This document shows, one piece after another, positions 35,403 to 43,743 of a stretch of DNA of 64,000 nt. The DNA lies in the NCBI RefSeq assembly GCF_902859935.1, contig NZ_CADIKI010000010.1, forward strand, positions 228,859 to 292,858. Direction: 5' to 3'. Source of the DNA: Paraburkholderia fynbosensis. GTDB taxonomy: Bacteria; Pseudomonadota; Gammaproteobacteria; Burkholderiales; Burkholderiaceae. The stretch's first letter is position 1. Every line of letters begins with the position of its first letter. Position numbers and translations under genes: made by a program. The notes under the pieces are model-generated. The model was given only the letters and a program-made list of their open reading frames with translations, made no database searches and had not been told where the DNA came from.

Positions 35403-36953
35403 TCAGCCTTCGACCACGTCCAGATAATCTTCCGGACGGGTGCGGTCTTCGCCGCGCTGCATGCCGAACGCGCGCACCAGCAGGCTCACCACCACCGACA
35501 CCACCAGGTTCACGATCAGCGACCACACCGCCGCATAGCCCGGGATCGCCATGCCGAACAGGTGGATCGTGAAGATCGAGCTGGCCAGCTTCAGCGAAAC
35601 CGCCATCCACGTGCCGGTGCCGATGCCGACCGCCCAGCCGATCAGCAGGCCGCGGTAGTCGAGCACGCGCGTGTACAGGCCGAGCACGATGGCAGGCAGC
35701 GTCTGGATGATCCAGATGCCGCCGAGCAGCTGCAACTGGATCGCATACGTGAGCGGCAGGCCGAGAATGAACGCGACCGCGCCGACCTTGACGATCAGCG
35801 AGACCAGCTTCGCGACGTTGGTCTCCTGCTCATGCGTCATGTTGCGGTTGACGAACTCCTTGTGCACGTTGCGCGTGTACAGGTTGGCCGCCGCGATCGA
35901 CATGATCGCCGCCGGCACCAGCGCGCCAATCCCGATCGCCGCGAACGCCACGCCGACGAACCACGATGGGAAGAAGTGCAGGAACAGCGCCGGCACCGCG
36001 AAGTTCGGGCCGAAGGCCTTGAAGTACGGCACGAATTCCGGCATGTCCTTCACGCCGGCCGCGAGCGCCATGAAGCCGAGCAGCGCGAGCAGGCCTAGCA
36101 CCAGCGAATAGGCCGGCAGGAGCGCCATGTTGCGGCGGATCGTGTTGCCCGACTTCGACGACAGCACCGCCGTGATCGAATGCGGATACAGGAACAGGGC
36201 GAGCGCCGAGCCTACCGCGAGCGTCGCATAGGCGCTATAGCCGTTCAGGCTCGACACGTCCGGCGACTTCAGCAGCAGCTTGGCCGGCGGCACCGCGCCG
36301 AAGATATGGCCGAAGCCGCCCAGTTGCGGCGGAATCACGATGATCGCGGCGAAGATCGTCACGTAGATCAGGACGTCCTTGACCACGGCGATCATTGCCG
36401 GCGCGCGCAGGCCCGACGTGTACGTGTACGCGGCGAGAATCGCGAACGCGATGATCAGCGGCAGATCGCCGACGAAGCCCTTGGTGTCGAAACCGAGCGC
36501 GCCGATCACCACTTCGATGCCGACCAGTTGCAGCGCGATGTACGGCATAGTCGCGACGATGCCGGTCACGGCGATCGCCAGCGCGAGCATGCGGCTGCCA
36601 TAGCGGGCCGACACGAAGTCCGCCGACGTCACGTAGCCGTGACGCTTGGCGATGCTCCACAGTTTCGGGAACACGACGAACGCGAACGGGTAGATCAGGA
36701 TCGTGTAGGGCAGCGCGAAGAAGCCGGTTGCACCCGCGCCGAACACCAGCGCCGGCACGGCGATGAAGGTGTACGCGGTGTACAGGTCGCCGCCCAGCAG
36801 GAACCACGTGACGATGGTGCCGAAGCGCCGGCCGCCGAGGCCCCACTCTTCCAGATGGGCGAGATCGCCGCGCCGCCAGTGGGCCGCGACGAAGCCGAGA
36901 ATGGTGACGCCGATGAAAAACAGGACGAAGACGAAAGTTGCGATGGCGTTCAT
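35403..36953 (-). CDS. mctP: MctP-type monocarboxylate permease (sodium:solute symporter family)
   Basis: A 516-residue transporter with about 13 membrane segments. The N-terminal EEWGLGGRRFGTIVTWFLLG and GGDLYTAYTFIAVPALV closely resemble the rhizobial MctP monocarboxylate permease (lactate, pyruvate, acetate, alanine). Later segments such as TMPYIALQLVGIEVVI and YTYTSGLRAPAMIA are typical too. The start at 36953 overlaps the DUF3311 stop as TAATG, so translation is probably coupled. The reading frame is open for a further 720 bp upstream, but that part is not protein-like. Substrate specificity is inferred from the family. Confidence 0.88.
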   Translation of the reverse strand: MNAIATFVFVLFFIGVTILGFVAAHWRRGDLAHLEEWGLGGRRFGTIVTWFLLGGDLYTAYTFIAVPALVFGAGATGFFALPYTILIYPFAFVVFPKLWSIAKRHGYVTSADFVSARYGSRMLALAIAVTGIVATMPYIALQLVGIEVVIGALGFDTKGFVGDLPLIIAFAILAAYTYTSGLRAPAMIAVVKDVLIYVTIFAAIIVIPPQLGGFGHIFGAVPPAKLLLKSPDVSSLNGYSAYATLAVGSALALFLYPHSITAVLSSKSGNTIRRNMALLPAYSLVLGLLALLGFMALAAGVKDMPEFVPYFKAFGPNFAVPALFLHFFPSWFVGVAFAAIGIGALVPAAIMSIAAANLYTRNVHKEFVNRNMTHEQETNVAKLVSLIVKVGAVAFILGLPLTYAIQLQLLGGIWIIQTLPAIVLGLYTRVLDYRGLLIGWAVGIGTGTWMAVSLKLASSIFTIHLFGMAIPGYAAVWSLIVNLVVSVVVSLLVRAFGMQRGEDRTRPEDYLDVVEG

Positions 36954-37192
36954 TATTGCGTGCCCCCTTCCGAGCGGCCCGTGTAGCGCGATTTGGTCTT
37001 GAAGTACACGAGCGCCGTGATGACGGCGCTGATCAGCACCCACAGGAGCTGATACCAGTAGAAGAACGGGAAGTCGAACAGCTGCGGTTCGATCCTGTTG
37101 TATGACGGCACCCAGATCATCGCGATCCAGGGCAGCAGCAGCAACCAGAGCCAGTGCTTGCTGGCTTTGTTCGCGTCGGCGTCGTGAGCCAT
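36953..37192 (-). CDS. DUF3311 small membrane protein, partner of MctP
   Basis: A 79-residue protein with two hydrophobic segments: HWLWLLLLPWIAMIWVPSY and YWYQLLWVLISAVITALVYF. The pattern is that of DUF3311, small proteins encoded just before SSS-family permeases, analogous to DUF4212/DUF485 partners. It probably helps assembly or function of the permease. An AGGAGA ribosome binding site lies 6 nt before the ATG at 37192. Its stop overlaps the mctP start by one base. Confidence 0.86.
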   Translation of the reverse strand: MAHDADANKASKHWLWLLLLPWIAMIWVPSYNRIEPQLFDFPFFYWYQLLWVLISAVITALVYFKTKSRYTGRSEGGTQ

Positions 37193-37781
37193 GACGTCTC
37201 CTCTTTCCTATTTTTGAATTGTTGGCCCGTGTCTTTGACGGGAGGTGGATCCCACAGCGGATGGCCACGGGCGCCCCGAAGAAAGCTCCGAAAGAGTATA
37301 GGAGCCGCGAACGCGCGGTCAAGCAGGGACGACCCGAGGCGGGAGCGTGCTGTGAGATGGGGACAATCGCGATGGAGTAAGACTCGGAGTCAGGCGCGGG
37401 GGTGCGGCGATGACTTGAGAGGAATGGCCAAGATAGGAGCGATGCTTGTTCGGCGGGGGCTTGCTGTATGCGGGGCGTGCTGTGCAGGCATGGCGGCGCG
37501 AGGAGCTGATGTGTGGCGCTGCGTGCTGATATGGGCGTTGTCGCCGCGTAAAGGCTGCTGGAGCGTCGCAGCGGTCGTCGATTAAAAGAGCTCGCCTGCG
37601 GCTGTGATGGGGGTGCTGCGGGTCCTTCAGCTTTGCCTGGGCGTTGCTGACATGACACACCCGGAGCAATCAAAGTGCCCGGCTACGCCGAATCTCCGAC
37701 TCTCGTCCAGCACCCCGAAGCATTCCCCAGGCAGCCGGAACGCCAGGAGCCGGCACCTGCCCGGCCCGCGCGCTCGCCCAC
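37193..37781 (-). other. Leader of the DUF3311-mctP operon and empty intergenic DNA
   Basis: Positions 37193-37288 form a leader of about 95 nt behind the promoter at 37295-37322. The remaining 37323-37781 lies upstream of the promoter. Reading frames exist on both strands but are Arg/Ser/Pro-rich with no ribosome binding site. No repeats or RNA-like structures stand out. Confidence 0.5.
37295..37322 (-). promoter_or_regulatory. Sigma70 promoter of the DUF3311-mctP operon
   Basis: On the reverse strand, -35 TTGACC (complement of 37317-37322), 16-bp spacer, -10 TATACT (complement of 37295-37300). This is one of the clearest promoters in the window. Confidence 0.75.
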
Positions 37782-38705
37782 TCAGATAGAAAACGACATG
37801 CCCTTCTGCCCCGTCGATTCCTGCAAACCCTTGATCCACTTGCGCGCCGGCAAGCCGAGTTCTGCTTCGATCAGCTTCGCGCGCGTTTGCAGCGCGGTGA
37901 ACGGCACGTCGAGCGCCGGACCCGAGAACGCAATCGCGATGCGATTGCCGTCATGCACTTCCGGCAGCGCGACTACGCGGCCGTCGAACGCTTCGTTCAG
38001 ACGCTTCATGTTGCGCACGAAGCTTGGATGATCGCCGAACAGATTCACCGTCACCACGCCCGCATCGGTCAGACACGCGCGCACCGCGCGATAGAAGCCG
38101 ACGCTGTCGAGCACCGGGCCGCGCGCGGTCGCGTCATAGACGTCGATCTGCAACGCGCCGATCGTGCCGTGATTGGCGCGGTCGTTGACGAAGTCCCACG
38201 CATCGGTTTCGTGCACGGTCAGACGCGCATCGTCGTGCGGCAGTTCGAACATCGTGCGCGCGGCCACCACGACCGCCGGGTTCACCTCGACCGCCTCGAC
38301 CTTGGCGCCCGTCAGGAAGCGGTGCGCGAATTTGGTCAGCGAAGCCGCGCCGAGACCCAGCTGGACGATGCGCTTGGGCGTTTCGATGAATAGCAGCCAG
38401 GCCATCATCTGCTGTGCGTATTCGAGTTCGATGTGATCCGGCTTGCGCAGACGCATCGCGCCTTGCACCCATTCCGTGCCGAAGTGCAGAAAGCGCACGC
38501 CGCCTTCTTCCGAGAACGTCACCGGGGCGAAGCGCGGCTTGCGCGGCGCTTCGATTTGCGGCGCGTCGTGCAGATCGTCGTCGAGCGCGGCGCGCTTGCT
38601 GCGTGTGGTGGTCTGCGTGGTTTTCTGCTTGCCGACGAGCGCGTCGGTGTCACGGTTGCGGAAGGCGCGCGCCTCGGCCGAAGCGCGCTTGATCAGTTTC
38701 GTCAT
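37782..38705 (-). CDS. Spermidine-synthase-like methyltransferase-fold protein
   Basis: A 307-residue protein related to spermidine/spermine synthases. The Rossmann core shows RIVQLGLGAASLTKF (cofactor-binding loop), KVEAVEVNPAVVVAAR with the acidic strand end, and a TIGALQIDVYDATARGP segment in place of the usual DLxD catalytic region. The substrate aspartates are partly altered, so this may be a divergent methyltransferase or an aminopropyltransferase of unknown substrate. The first 60 residues are basic and poorly structured. The start is uncertain: ATG 38705 (MTKLIKRAS) or 38732; neither has a good ribosome binding site. Confidence 0.8.
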   Translation of the reverse strand: MTKLIKRASAEARAFRNRDTDALVGKQKTTQTTTRSKRAALDDDLHDAPQIEAPRKPRFAPVTFSEEGGVRFLHFGTEWVQGAMRLRKPDHIELEYAQQMMAWLLFIETPKRIVQLGLGAASLTKFAHRFLTGAKVEAVEVNPAVVVAARTMFELPHDDARLTVHETDAWDFVNDRANHGTIGALQIDVYDATARGPVLDSVGFYRAVRACLTDAGVVTVNLFGDHPSFVRNMKRLNEAFDGRVVALPEVHDGNRIAIAFSGPALDVPFTALQTRAKLIEAELGLPARKWIKGLQESTGQKGMSFSI

Positions 38706-39209
38706 GTGAGGATGTCGCGCCAGAGACGCCATTTTTGGTCGAACGAGAGCATAGCATTCGCCGAGGCTCCGGTTGCCGATCCAGCGCGGTGTCGACGGGC
38801 CAACGCAACGCGGAGCGCTCGCGCGTCCCCTCGTCTGCCCGCTTCGCCGCGCATCGAACCCAAGGCCGAGCTATGCGTGGATCTGGCCGGCAGCCGCTGG
38901 TTCGCGACGTGACCCGCCAAGGCGACAAACGCGGCGGCGGCGGCCCAGTCCGGCAGCATGGACGGACTCACGCCCGAGGCTACCGGCAGCGGTCACGAAA
39001 GATATGCCGACCGGCGCGGCGACCTTGCCGTGCGCCATCACCGAGGGCGTCGGGAAAGTGACGAGCAGCGCGCCCGCATGCGGACATAACCGGCCAGGCC
39101 AGTTCGCGGCCGCGCGCCGGCGTCACTTCGGCTATTCGCCGAGCGATGTGCGAAAGCGCGAGCCGGTGCCCGACGAGCCGTCGGTCTGAATTTTCTTCTG
39201 TTCGTTCGA
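38706..39209. other. Intergenic region with no supported gene
   Basis: A 504-bp GC-rich stretch between the spermidine-synthase-like gene and the glycosylase gene. Several Arg/Ala-rich frames are open on both strands, but none has a ribosome binding site, a recognisable motif or normal composition. It may be decayed coding sequence; nothing can be identified. Confidence 0.4.
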
Positions 39210-39734
39210 CTACCGCAGCCGCGCAGACTCGCCGTCCTCATGCAGGCAATCGTGGATTTTTCGCCAGATTTCGAGCTTGGCCGCATACGGTATCGTCGCG
39301 TGCGCGGGGCTGCTCGATGGAAGCCTGAGCATGCGATACCCGCTCATGCGCTTGCCAAGGGCTCGCTCGCCGATCTTCGCCGCCGTGCCGCCATTGAACG
39401 CAACGCAGGCAAGCTCGGGCAGCGTCCCGATAAGGCCGATCAGATCGTTGCTCGCATGATCGCGAATGTTGCTGTCGAGACTGCCGGAGCGGCGCGCCTC
39501 AGCGACCACGTCCCATAGTCCGATGCGGTGTTCGAGAAGCGTGCGCAAACGGTCGTCGTATTCCATCGCGCTCAGCTTTGCGCCGATGACATCGCCGACC
39601 AGATGCCAGAACCGGTTCTGCTTGTGTGCATAGTACTGCCCGTGCGCCAACGACATCTCACCCGGCAAGCTCCCCAGAATCAACACTCGTGTACGAGCGT
39701 CGACGACCGGCGCAAAGCAGCGTTTGAACGTCAT
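39210..39734 (-). CDS. DNA-deoxyinosine glycosylase (uracil-DNA glycosylase superfamily)
   Basis: A 174-residue DNA repair enzyme of UDG superfamily family 6 (hypoxanthine-DNA glycosylase). It shows the N-terminal active-site motif LGSLPGEMSLAHGQYYAH followed by NRFWHL, the middle IGLWDVV, and the C-terminal motif LPSSSPAHA. In this family the catalytic base is an asparagine in the QNRFW segment, which is present. It removes hypoxanthine produced by adenine deamination. The start overlaps the ubiC stop by ATGA, so the two genes are translationally coupled despite unrelated roles. Confidence 0.86.
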   Translation of the reverse strand: MTFKRCFAPVVDARTRVLILGSLPGEMSLAHGQYYAHKQNRFWHLVGDVIGAKLSAMEYDDRLRTLLEHRIGLWDVVAEARRSGSLDSNIRDHASNDLIGLIGTLPELACVAFNGGTAAKIGERALGKRMSGYRMLRLPSSSPAHATIPYAAKLEIWRKIHDCLHEDGESARLR

Positions 39735-40438
39735 GAGCGCTGGCCCTCGTCACGGCATCGCGCGAGTGGCCGGCCGTGTTCGCGCTGGCGTGCAAAGGCG
39801 GTATGCGTGGCGTGCCCGAGGTCCTCGCGTGAAGCGAAACCGCGTTCGTCGCGCGAAGCCACGGAAGCCGCGGAAGCCGCCACACATTCCCACAACGCCG
39901 GCAACATACACTCCGTCACCATCAAAGGCGCGCCATACCGCTCGAACACCGAGCGCCGCGCGACGAACGCGTGCGGCGCACGCGCAACCCCAGCGCCAAT
40001 TTCCCGCGCCGCGAGCCAATACAGCGGATGACGCGCCCCCACCCTGCGGCTCACCAGCGACGAGCGCGCAACGCTGCTGTCGCTATACAGCAGCTCCGCG
40101 AGCGGGCGCGTGCGCAAGCGCCGCGTCGCCTGCCACACACCGACGCTCGCCGCGCGCGGCGTCACGCTGTGCGCCGCGACGAACGGCACGCCAGCCACCG
40201 CGAGCACCACTTCGCGCACCCACACGGGCGCACGCGGCGCGAGACCGAGCGCGGCGGCCTCGTCGGCCCATGGGAGCGCGACGCCTTCGCGGGTGACGCG
40301 CACCGTGACCGGGCCGAGCGCGCGCAGATGCGCGGTCAGCGAACCACCCCGGGTCAACCAGTCTTTCTGGGCGGCGCTAAAGCCGGGTGAGGGCGCGACA
40401 CGCCAGTGGGCGTCGGCGGCATCGAAACGGATAGACAT
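39731..40438 (-). CDS. ubiC: Chorismate pyruvate-lyase
   Basis: Converts chorismate to 4-hydroxybenzoate and pyruvate, the first committed step of ubiquinone synthesis. It has WLTRGGSLTAHLRALG near residue 27, the active-site arginine in VWVREVVLAV, and the C-terminal glutamate in MVTECMLPALW. The protein has 235 residues, with roughly 50 Arg/Ala/Glu-rich residues beyond the end of the fold at ALWECV. E. coli UbiC has 165 residues. The ubiA prenyltransferase gene is not adjacent. It is divergent from the OmpA-like lipoprotein. Confidence 0.88.
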   Translation of the reverse strand: MSIRFDAADAHWRVAPSPGFSAAQKDWLTRGGSLTAHLRALGPVTVRVTREGVALPWADEAAALGLAPRAPVWVREVVLAVAGVPFVAAHSVTPRAASVGVWQATRRLRTRPLAELLYSDSSVARSSLVSRRVGARHPLYWLAAREIGAGVARAPHAFVARRSVFERYGAPLMVTECMLPALWECVAASAASVASRDERGFASREDLGHATHTAFARQREHGRPLARCRDEGQRS

Positions 40439-40607
40439 GGTGTCGGATTATAACGGCCTGGCCATCGGGAGATTTCTCACGCAACGGCGTGTCGCCGCGT
40501 GATGCGCGCCCACCCACGTATCGCTTTCGGAAGTATCTGATTTCTCCTCTTTGCGACGCACGATAAAACCTTCGTGCTTCAACCAAAATATCAAGGAGAA
40601 AGAAGAG

Positions 40608-41111
40608 ATGAAGACATTCCTGGGCACAACCGCATGCGCCATGTCGGTGTTGCTGATGGCAGGCTGCACCGCCCCGCTCGATCGCGACAAGGAAACCTCG
40701 CTGAACAAAGCGGTCGGCATCGAAGTGACGCGCACTGCGGACGGCGTCGCGGTGAAGCTGCCCGAAACCGCGTTGTTCGATTTCAACCAATCCGACGTGC
40801 GCGCCGATTCCGGCGCGGTGGTCGATCGCTCCGCCGTGCTGCTCAAGCGCAGCCGGAAGCCGGTCATCGTCGAGGGCTATACCGACAATGTCGGCACGCT
40901 CGAATACAACCAGCAGTTATCCGAAGCGCGTGCGACCTCGGTGGGTTATGCACTCGTCGCACGCGGCGTGGCGCAGGATCGCATCCGCACGAAGGGCAAC
41001 GCGTATAACCACCCGGTGGCGAGTAACGATACGCCCGAAGGCCGCGCGTTGAATCGCCGTACGGAGATCATCGTGCGCGGTGAGAGCCTCGATACGTTGA
41101 TGGGTAAATAA
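40608..41111 (+). CDS. OmpA-family peptidoglycan-associated lipoprotein
   Basis: A 167-residue predicted outer-membrane lipoprotein. The signal peptide ends in the lipobox LMAGC. The OmpA C-terminal domain binds peptidoglycan: VIVEGYTDNVGTLEYNQQLS, then ARATSVGYALVARGV, and the final NRRTEIIV arginine. The conserved aspartate and arginine that grip diaminopimelate are in TDNVG and NRRTE. A strong AAGGAG site lies about 10 nt upstream of the ATG at 40608. It probably links the outer membrane to the cell wall, like Pal or YiaD. Confidence 0.9.
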   Translation: MKTFLGTTACAMSVLLMAGCTAPLDRDKETSLNKAVGIEVTRTADGVAVKLPETALFDFNQSDVRADSGAVVDRSAVLLKRSRKPVIVEGYTDNVGTLEYNQQLSEARATSVGYALVARGVAQDRIRTKGNAYNHPVASNDTPEGRALNRRTEIIVRGESLDTLMGK

Positions 41112-41218
41112 ATAGCCTGGAAATAGCGAATGAATCTTCAAGCTTCTTAGTTCACGAGCATCGACTTAAGACAAACCATGACTTTCATATTCAACATCCC
41201 GATCTCAATTTAAGGTCG

Positions 41219-41251
41219 TTGATTAATTATGTTTAGCTAACCATAATTAAT
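41219..41251 (+). promoter_or_regulatory. AT-rich palindromic promoter/operator
   Basis: A -35 TTGATT (41219-41224), 17-bp spacer and -10 CATAAT (41242-41247) form a promoter. It is overlaid by a near-perfect 30-bp palindrome at 41222-41251 (10-bp arms ATTAATTATG / CATAATTAAT around a nearly palindromic TTAGCTAA centre; only one base pair breaks the symmetry). It is very AT-rich in a GC-rich genome and sits 65 bp upstream of the small repeated-protein gene. Confidence 0.65.
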
Positions 41252-41316
41252 TCAGGCCGACGCCGACTGAAACTTCGGCCCGTCGGCCGCTTCCATAAAA
41301 CACACTAGGAGTCACA

Positions 41317-41589
41317 TTGAACGTCGAAAACCATGCAGAAACTTCTGCGCGTATCGCTCATCTTGCGGCGCTCGTTTTGCGGCGCATCGATGCTCCGCTT
41401 CACGAGAAAGAACTGGCCGGCTCGGCACTAGCGCAGCACCACACGTCGAAGCAAACCAGCAACGCCATCGGCAGTCTCGCGGCCAAAGTGCTCGCCGACC
41501 ACACGTCCAGCCATGAGGCAAAAGAACTGGCCGGCTGCGTGCTGGCGCAAGTGCGTCATCTGGTGGCAACGGCTTGCACCGCTCGATGA
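41317..41589 (+). CDS. Small internally repeated protein of unknown function
   Basis: A 90-residue protein starting at TTG, supported by an AGGAG ribosome binding site 5-9 nt upstream. It consists of two related units of about 35-40 residues: LAALVLR...LHEKELAGSALAQ and LAAKVLA...SHEAKELAGCVLAQ. The pattern suggests amphipathic helices. There is no signal peptide, membrane segment or cysteine motif. Its own promoter with a striking palindrome indicates regulated expression. Not recognised; possibly a stress-related small protein, but this is a guess. Confidence 0.65.
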   Translation: MNVENHAETSARIAHLAALVLRRIDAPLHEKELAGSALAQHHTSKQTSNAIGSLAAKVLADHTSSHEAKELAGCVLAQVRHLVATACTAR

Positions 41590-41649
41590 ATCGTCGCAGA
41601 CCGTTCGGGCTGACACTGCCGAGCCGCCATCGTACCGCCGCGCAGGGCA

Positions 41650-41679
41650 AAAAAAATGCGCTGCCGAAGCAGCGCATTT
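41650..41679 (-). terminator. Strong terminator after htpG
   Basis: A perfect 11-bp stem (AAATGCGCTGC at 41654-41664 with 41669-41679) around a 4-nt loop. The A-run at 41649-41656 becomes a U-tract on the reverse strand, so it terminates htpG; it can also serve the convergent small gene. Confidence 0.88.
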
Positions 41680-41718
41680 CTCAACAACAAGCGTCAGTGC
41701 AACGCCGTCGGCTCAAGC

Positions 41719-43617
41719 TCAGTTCGCGCGAGCCAACAGAAGCGCATTGGTGCGCTTCACGAAGCTCGCCGGATCTTCCAGCGCGCCGCCTTCGGCGAGC
41801 AAGGCCTGATCGAACAACAGGTGGCACCAGTCGTCGAAGTTCGCGCTGTCCGCGTGCAAGCCCTTCACCAGCGCATGTTCCGGATTCACTTCGAGAATCG
41901 GATGGAACGACGGGGCTTGCTGACCTGCGGCCTTCAGCATGCGTTGCAGGTAGCCGCTCATTTCGCCATCGTCGGCGATCAGGCATGACGGCGAGTCGGT
42001 CAGACGGAATGTCAAGCGCACGTCCTTCGCTTTGTCCTTCAGCACGTCCTTCATCTTCTCGACGAGCGGCTTGAATGCTTCGCCCACCTTTTCCTGCGCC
42101 TGCTTTTCTTCGTCGTTCAATGCGCCCAGATCGAGATCGCCGCGCGCCACGCTTTGCAGCGGCTTGCCGTCGAATTCGGTCAGGTACGAGAGAATCCACT
42201 CATCGACGCGATCGGTCAGCAACAACACTTCCACGCCCTTCTTGCGGAACACTTCGAGGTGCGGGCTGTGGGCAGCGGCCTGCCAGGTATCGGCGGTGAC
42301 GTAGTAGATCTTCGTTTGCTCGGGCTTCATGCGCGCGACGTAGTCGGCCAGCGACACCGTCTGCTCCGGCGTTTCCGTATGCGTGGACGCAAAGCGCACG
42401 AGCTTCGCGACGCGCTCGCGATTCGCAAAATCTTCGCCGATGCCTTCCTTCAGCACCTGGCCGAATTCCTTCCAGAAGCCGGCGTACTTTTCGCGATCGG
42501 CTTCGTTTTCCGAGTTGGCCAGTTCTTCGAGCATCGACAGCGAGCGCTTCGTCACGCCTTCGCGGATCGCCTTCACGTCACGGCTTTCCTGCAGGATTTC
42601 GCGCGACACGTTCAGCGGCAGATCGCTCGAATCGACCACGCCCTTCACGAAGCGCAGATACGCGGGCAGCAGTTGCTCGGCGTCGTCCATGATGAACACG
42701 CGCTTCACGTACAGCTTCAGTCCGCCGCGCTGCTCGCGGTTCCACATGTCGAACGGCGCGTGGCTCGGCACGTACAGCAGTTGCGTGTATTCGCTGCGGC
42801 CTTCCACACGGTTATGCGTCCACGCGAGCGGGTCCTGATGATCGTGCGCGAGGTGCTGGTAGAACTGCTTGTACTGCTCCTCGGTAATATCGTTCTTCGC
42901 GCGGGTCCACAGCGCGCTCGCCTGGTTGACGGTCTCGTCCTCGTCCTTGGCGACCATCGCGCTCTTTTCCGCGTCCCATTCTTCCTTCTGCATCAGGATC
43001 GGCAGCGCGACGTGGTCCGAGTACTTCTGGATGATCGACTTCAGACGATGCGCCGACAGCAGCTCGTCCTCATCGGCACGCAGATGCAGCGTGATGGTGG
43101 TGCCGCGCGCGGCGCGCTCGATCTGCTCCACCGCGAAGTCGCCCTCGCCCGCGCTGACCCAGCGCACGCCTTCCGAGGCCGGCAAACCGGCGCGGCGCGT
43201 TTCGACCGTGATCTTGTCCGCGACGATGAATCCCGAATAGAAGCCCACGCCGAACTGGCCGATCAGCGCCGCATCTTTCTGCTGGTCGCCGGAAAGCTTG
43301 CCGAAGAATTCCCTGGTGCCCGAGCGCGCGATCGTGCCGAGGTTCGCGATCGCTTCGTCGCGGCTCATGCCGATGCCGTTGTCGTCGAGCGTGACGGTGC
43401 GCGCGTCCTTGTCGAACGACACGCGAATTCGCAGGTTCGGATCGTTCTCGTACAGCGCGCTGTTTTCGATCGCTTCGAAACGCAGCTTGTCGGCCGCGTC
43501 GGACGCGTTGGAAATCAGCTCGCGCAGAAAGATTTCCTTGTTGCTGTACAGCGAATGGATCATCAGTTGCAGAAGCTGCTTCACTTCTGCCTGAAAGCTC
43601 ATGGTTTCTTGTGCCAT
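41719..43617 (-). CDS. htpG: Hsp90 chaperone HtpG
   Basis: Bacterial Hsp90 of 632 residues. The N-terminal GHKL ATPase domain has ELISNASDAADKLRF, DNGIGMSRDEAI, GQFGVGFYSGF and GTTITLHL motifs. The middle domain includes LPLNVSREILQ with the catalytic arginine, and the dimerisation domain is at the C-terminus. The length is that of E. coli HtpG. It is a single-gene unit with its own strong terminator. A CCCCAT stretch (complement of 43641-43646) resembles a sigma32 -10, but no matching -35 was found. Confidence 0.97.
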   Translation of the reverse strand: MAQETMSFQAEVKQLLQLMIHSLYSNKEIFLRELISNASDAADKLRFEAIENSALYENDPNLRIRVSFDKDARTVTLDDNGIGMSRDEAIANLGTIARSGTREFFGKLSGDQQKDAALIGQFGVGFYSGFIVADKITVETRRAGLPASEGVRWVSAGEGDFAVEQIERAARGTTITLHLRADEDELLSAHRLKSIIQKYSDHVALPILMQKEEWDAEKSAMVAKDEDETVNQASALWTRAKNDITEEQYKQFYQHLAHDHQDPLAWTHNRVEGRSEYTQLLYVPSHAPFDMWNREQRGGLKLYVKRVFIMDDAEQLLPAYLRFVKGVVDSSDLPLNVSREILQESRDVKAIREGVTKRSLSMLEELANSENEADREKYAGFWKEFGQVLKEGIGEDFANRERVAKLVRFASTHTETPEQTVSLADYVARMKPEQTKIYYVTADTWQAAAHSPHLEVFRKKGVEVLLLTDRVDEWILSYLTEFDGKPLQSVARGDLDLGALNDEEKQAQEKVGEAFKPLVEKMKDVLKDKAKDVRLTFRLTDSPSCLIADDGEMSGYLQRMLKAAGQQAPSFHPILEVNPEHALVKGLHADSANFDDWCHLLFDQALLAEGGALEDPASFVKRTNALLLARAN

Positions 43618-43667
43618 GGTCGGACTTCCTCTCTGTTGCGAATGGGGTTCAGGTCAGGCGGGATACT

Positions 43668-43699
43668 CGGCAGCCCGCGCCGTTCGGTGCGGGCTGCCG
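43668..43699 (-). terminator. Hairpin between the MocR gene and htpG
   Basis: A perfect 11-bp GC-rich stem (CGGCAGCCCGC at 43668-43678 with 43689-43699), 10-nt loop. It lies 45-76 bp after the MocR-gene stop and just before htpG. There is no U-tract. Confidence 0.6.
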
Positions 43700-43743
43700 G
43701 GCCACCAGATCGTCCGCCTAGCTGGGGACGATCCGGCACGGTT

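Noticed and set aside
36954..37673. Upstream extension of the mctP frame by about 240 codons
   Set aside because: The extension runs through the DUF3311 gene and its promoter and is low-complexity; the coupled ATG at 36953 is the natural start.
38733..39209. Remnant of a regulator or transporter gene
   Set aside because: No frame gave a convincing motif in any of six readings.
43618..43650. Sigma32 heat-shock promoter for htpG
   Set aside because: A CCCCAT -10-like hexamer is present on the reverse strand but no CTTGAA-type -35 lies 13-15 bp upstream.
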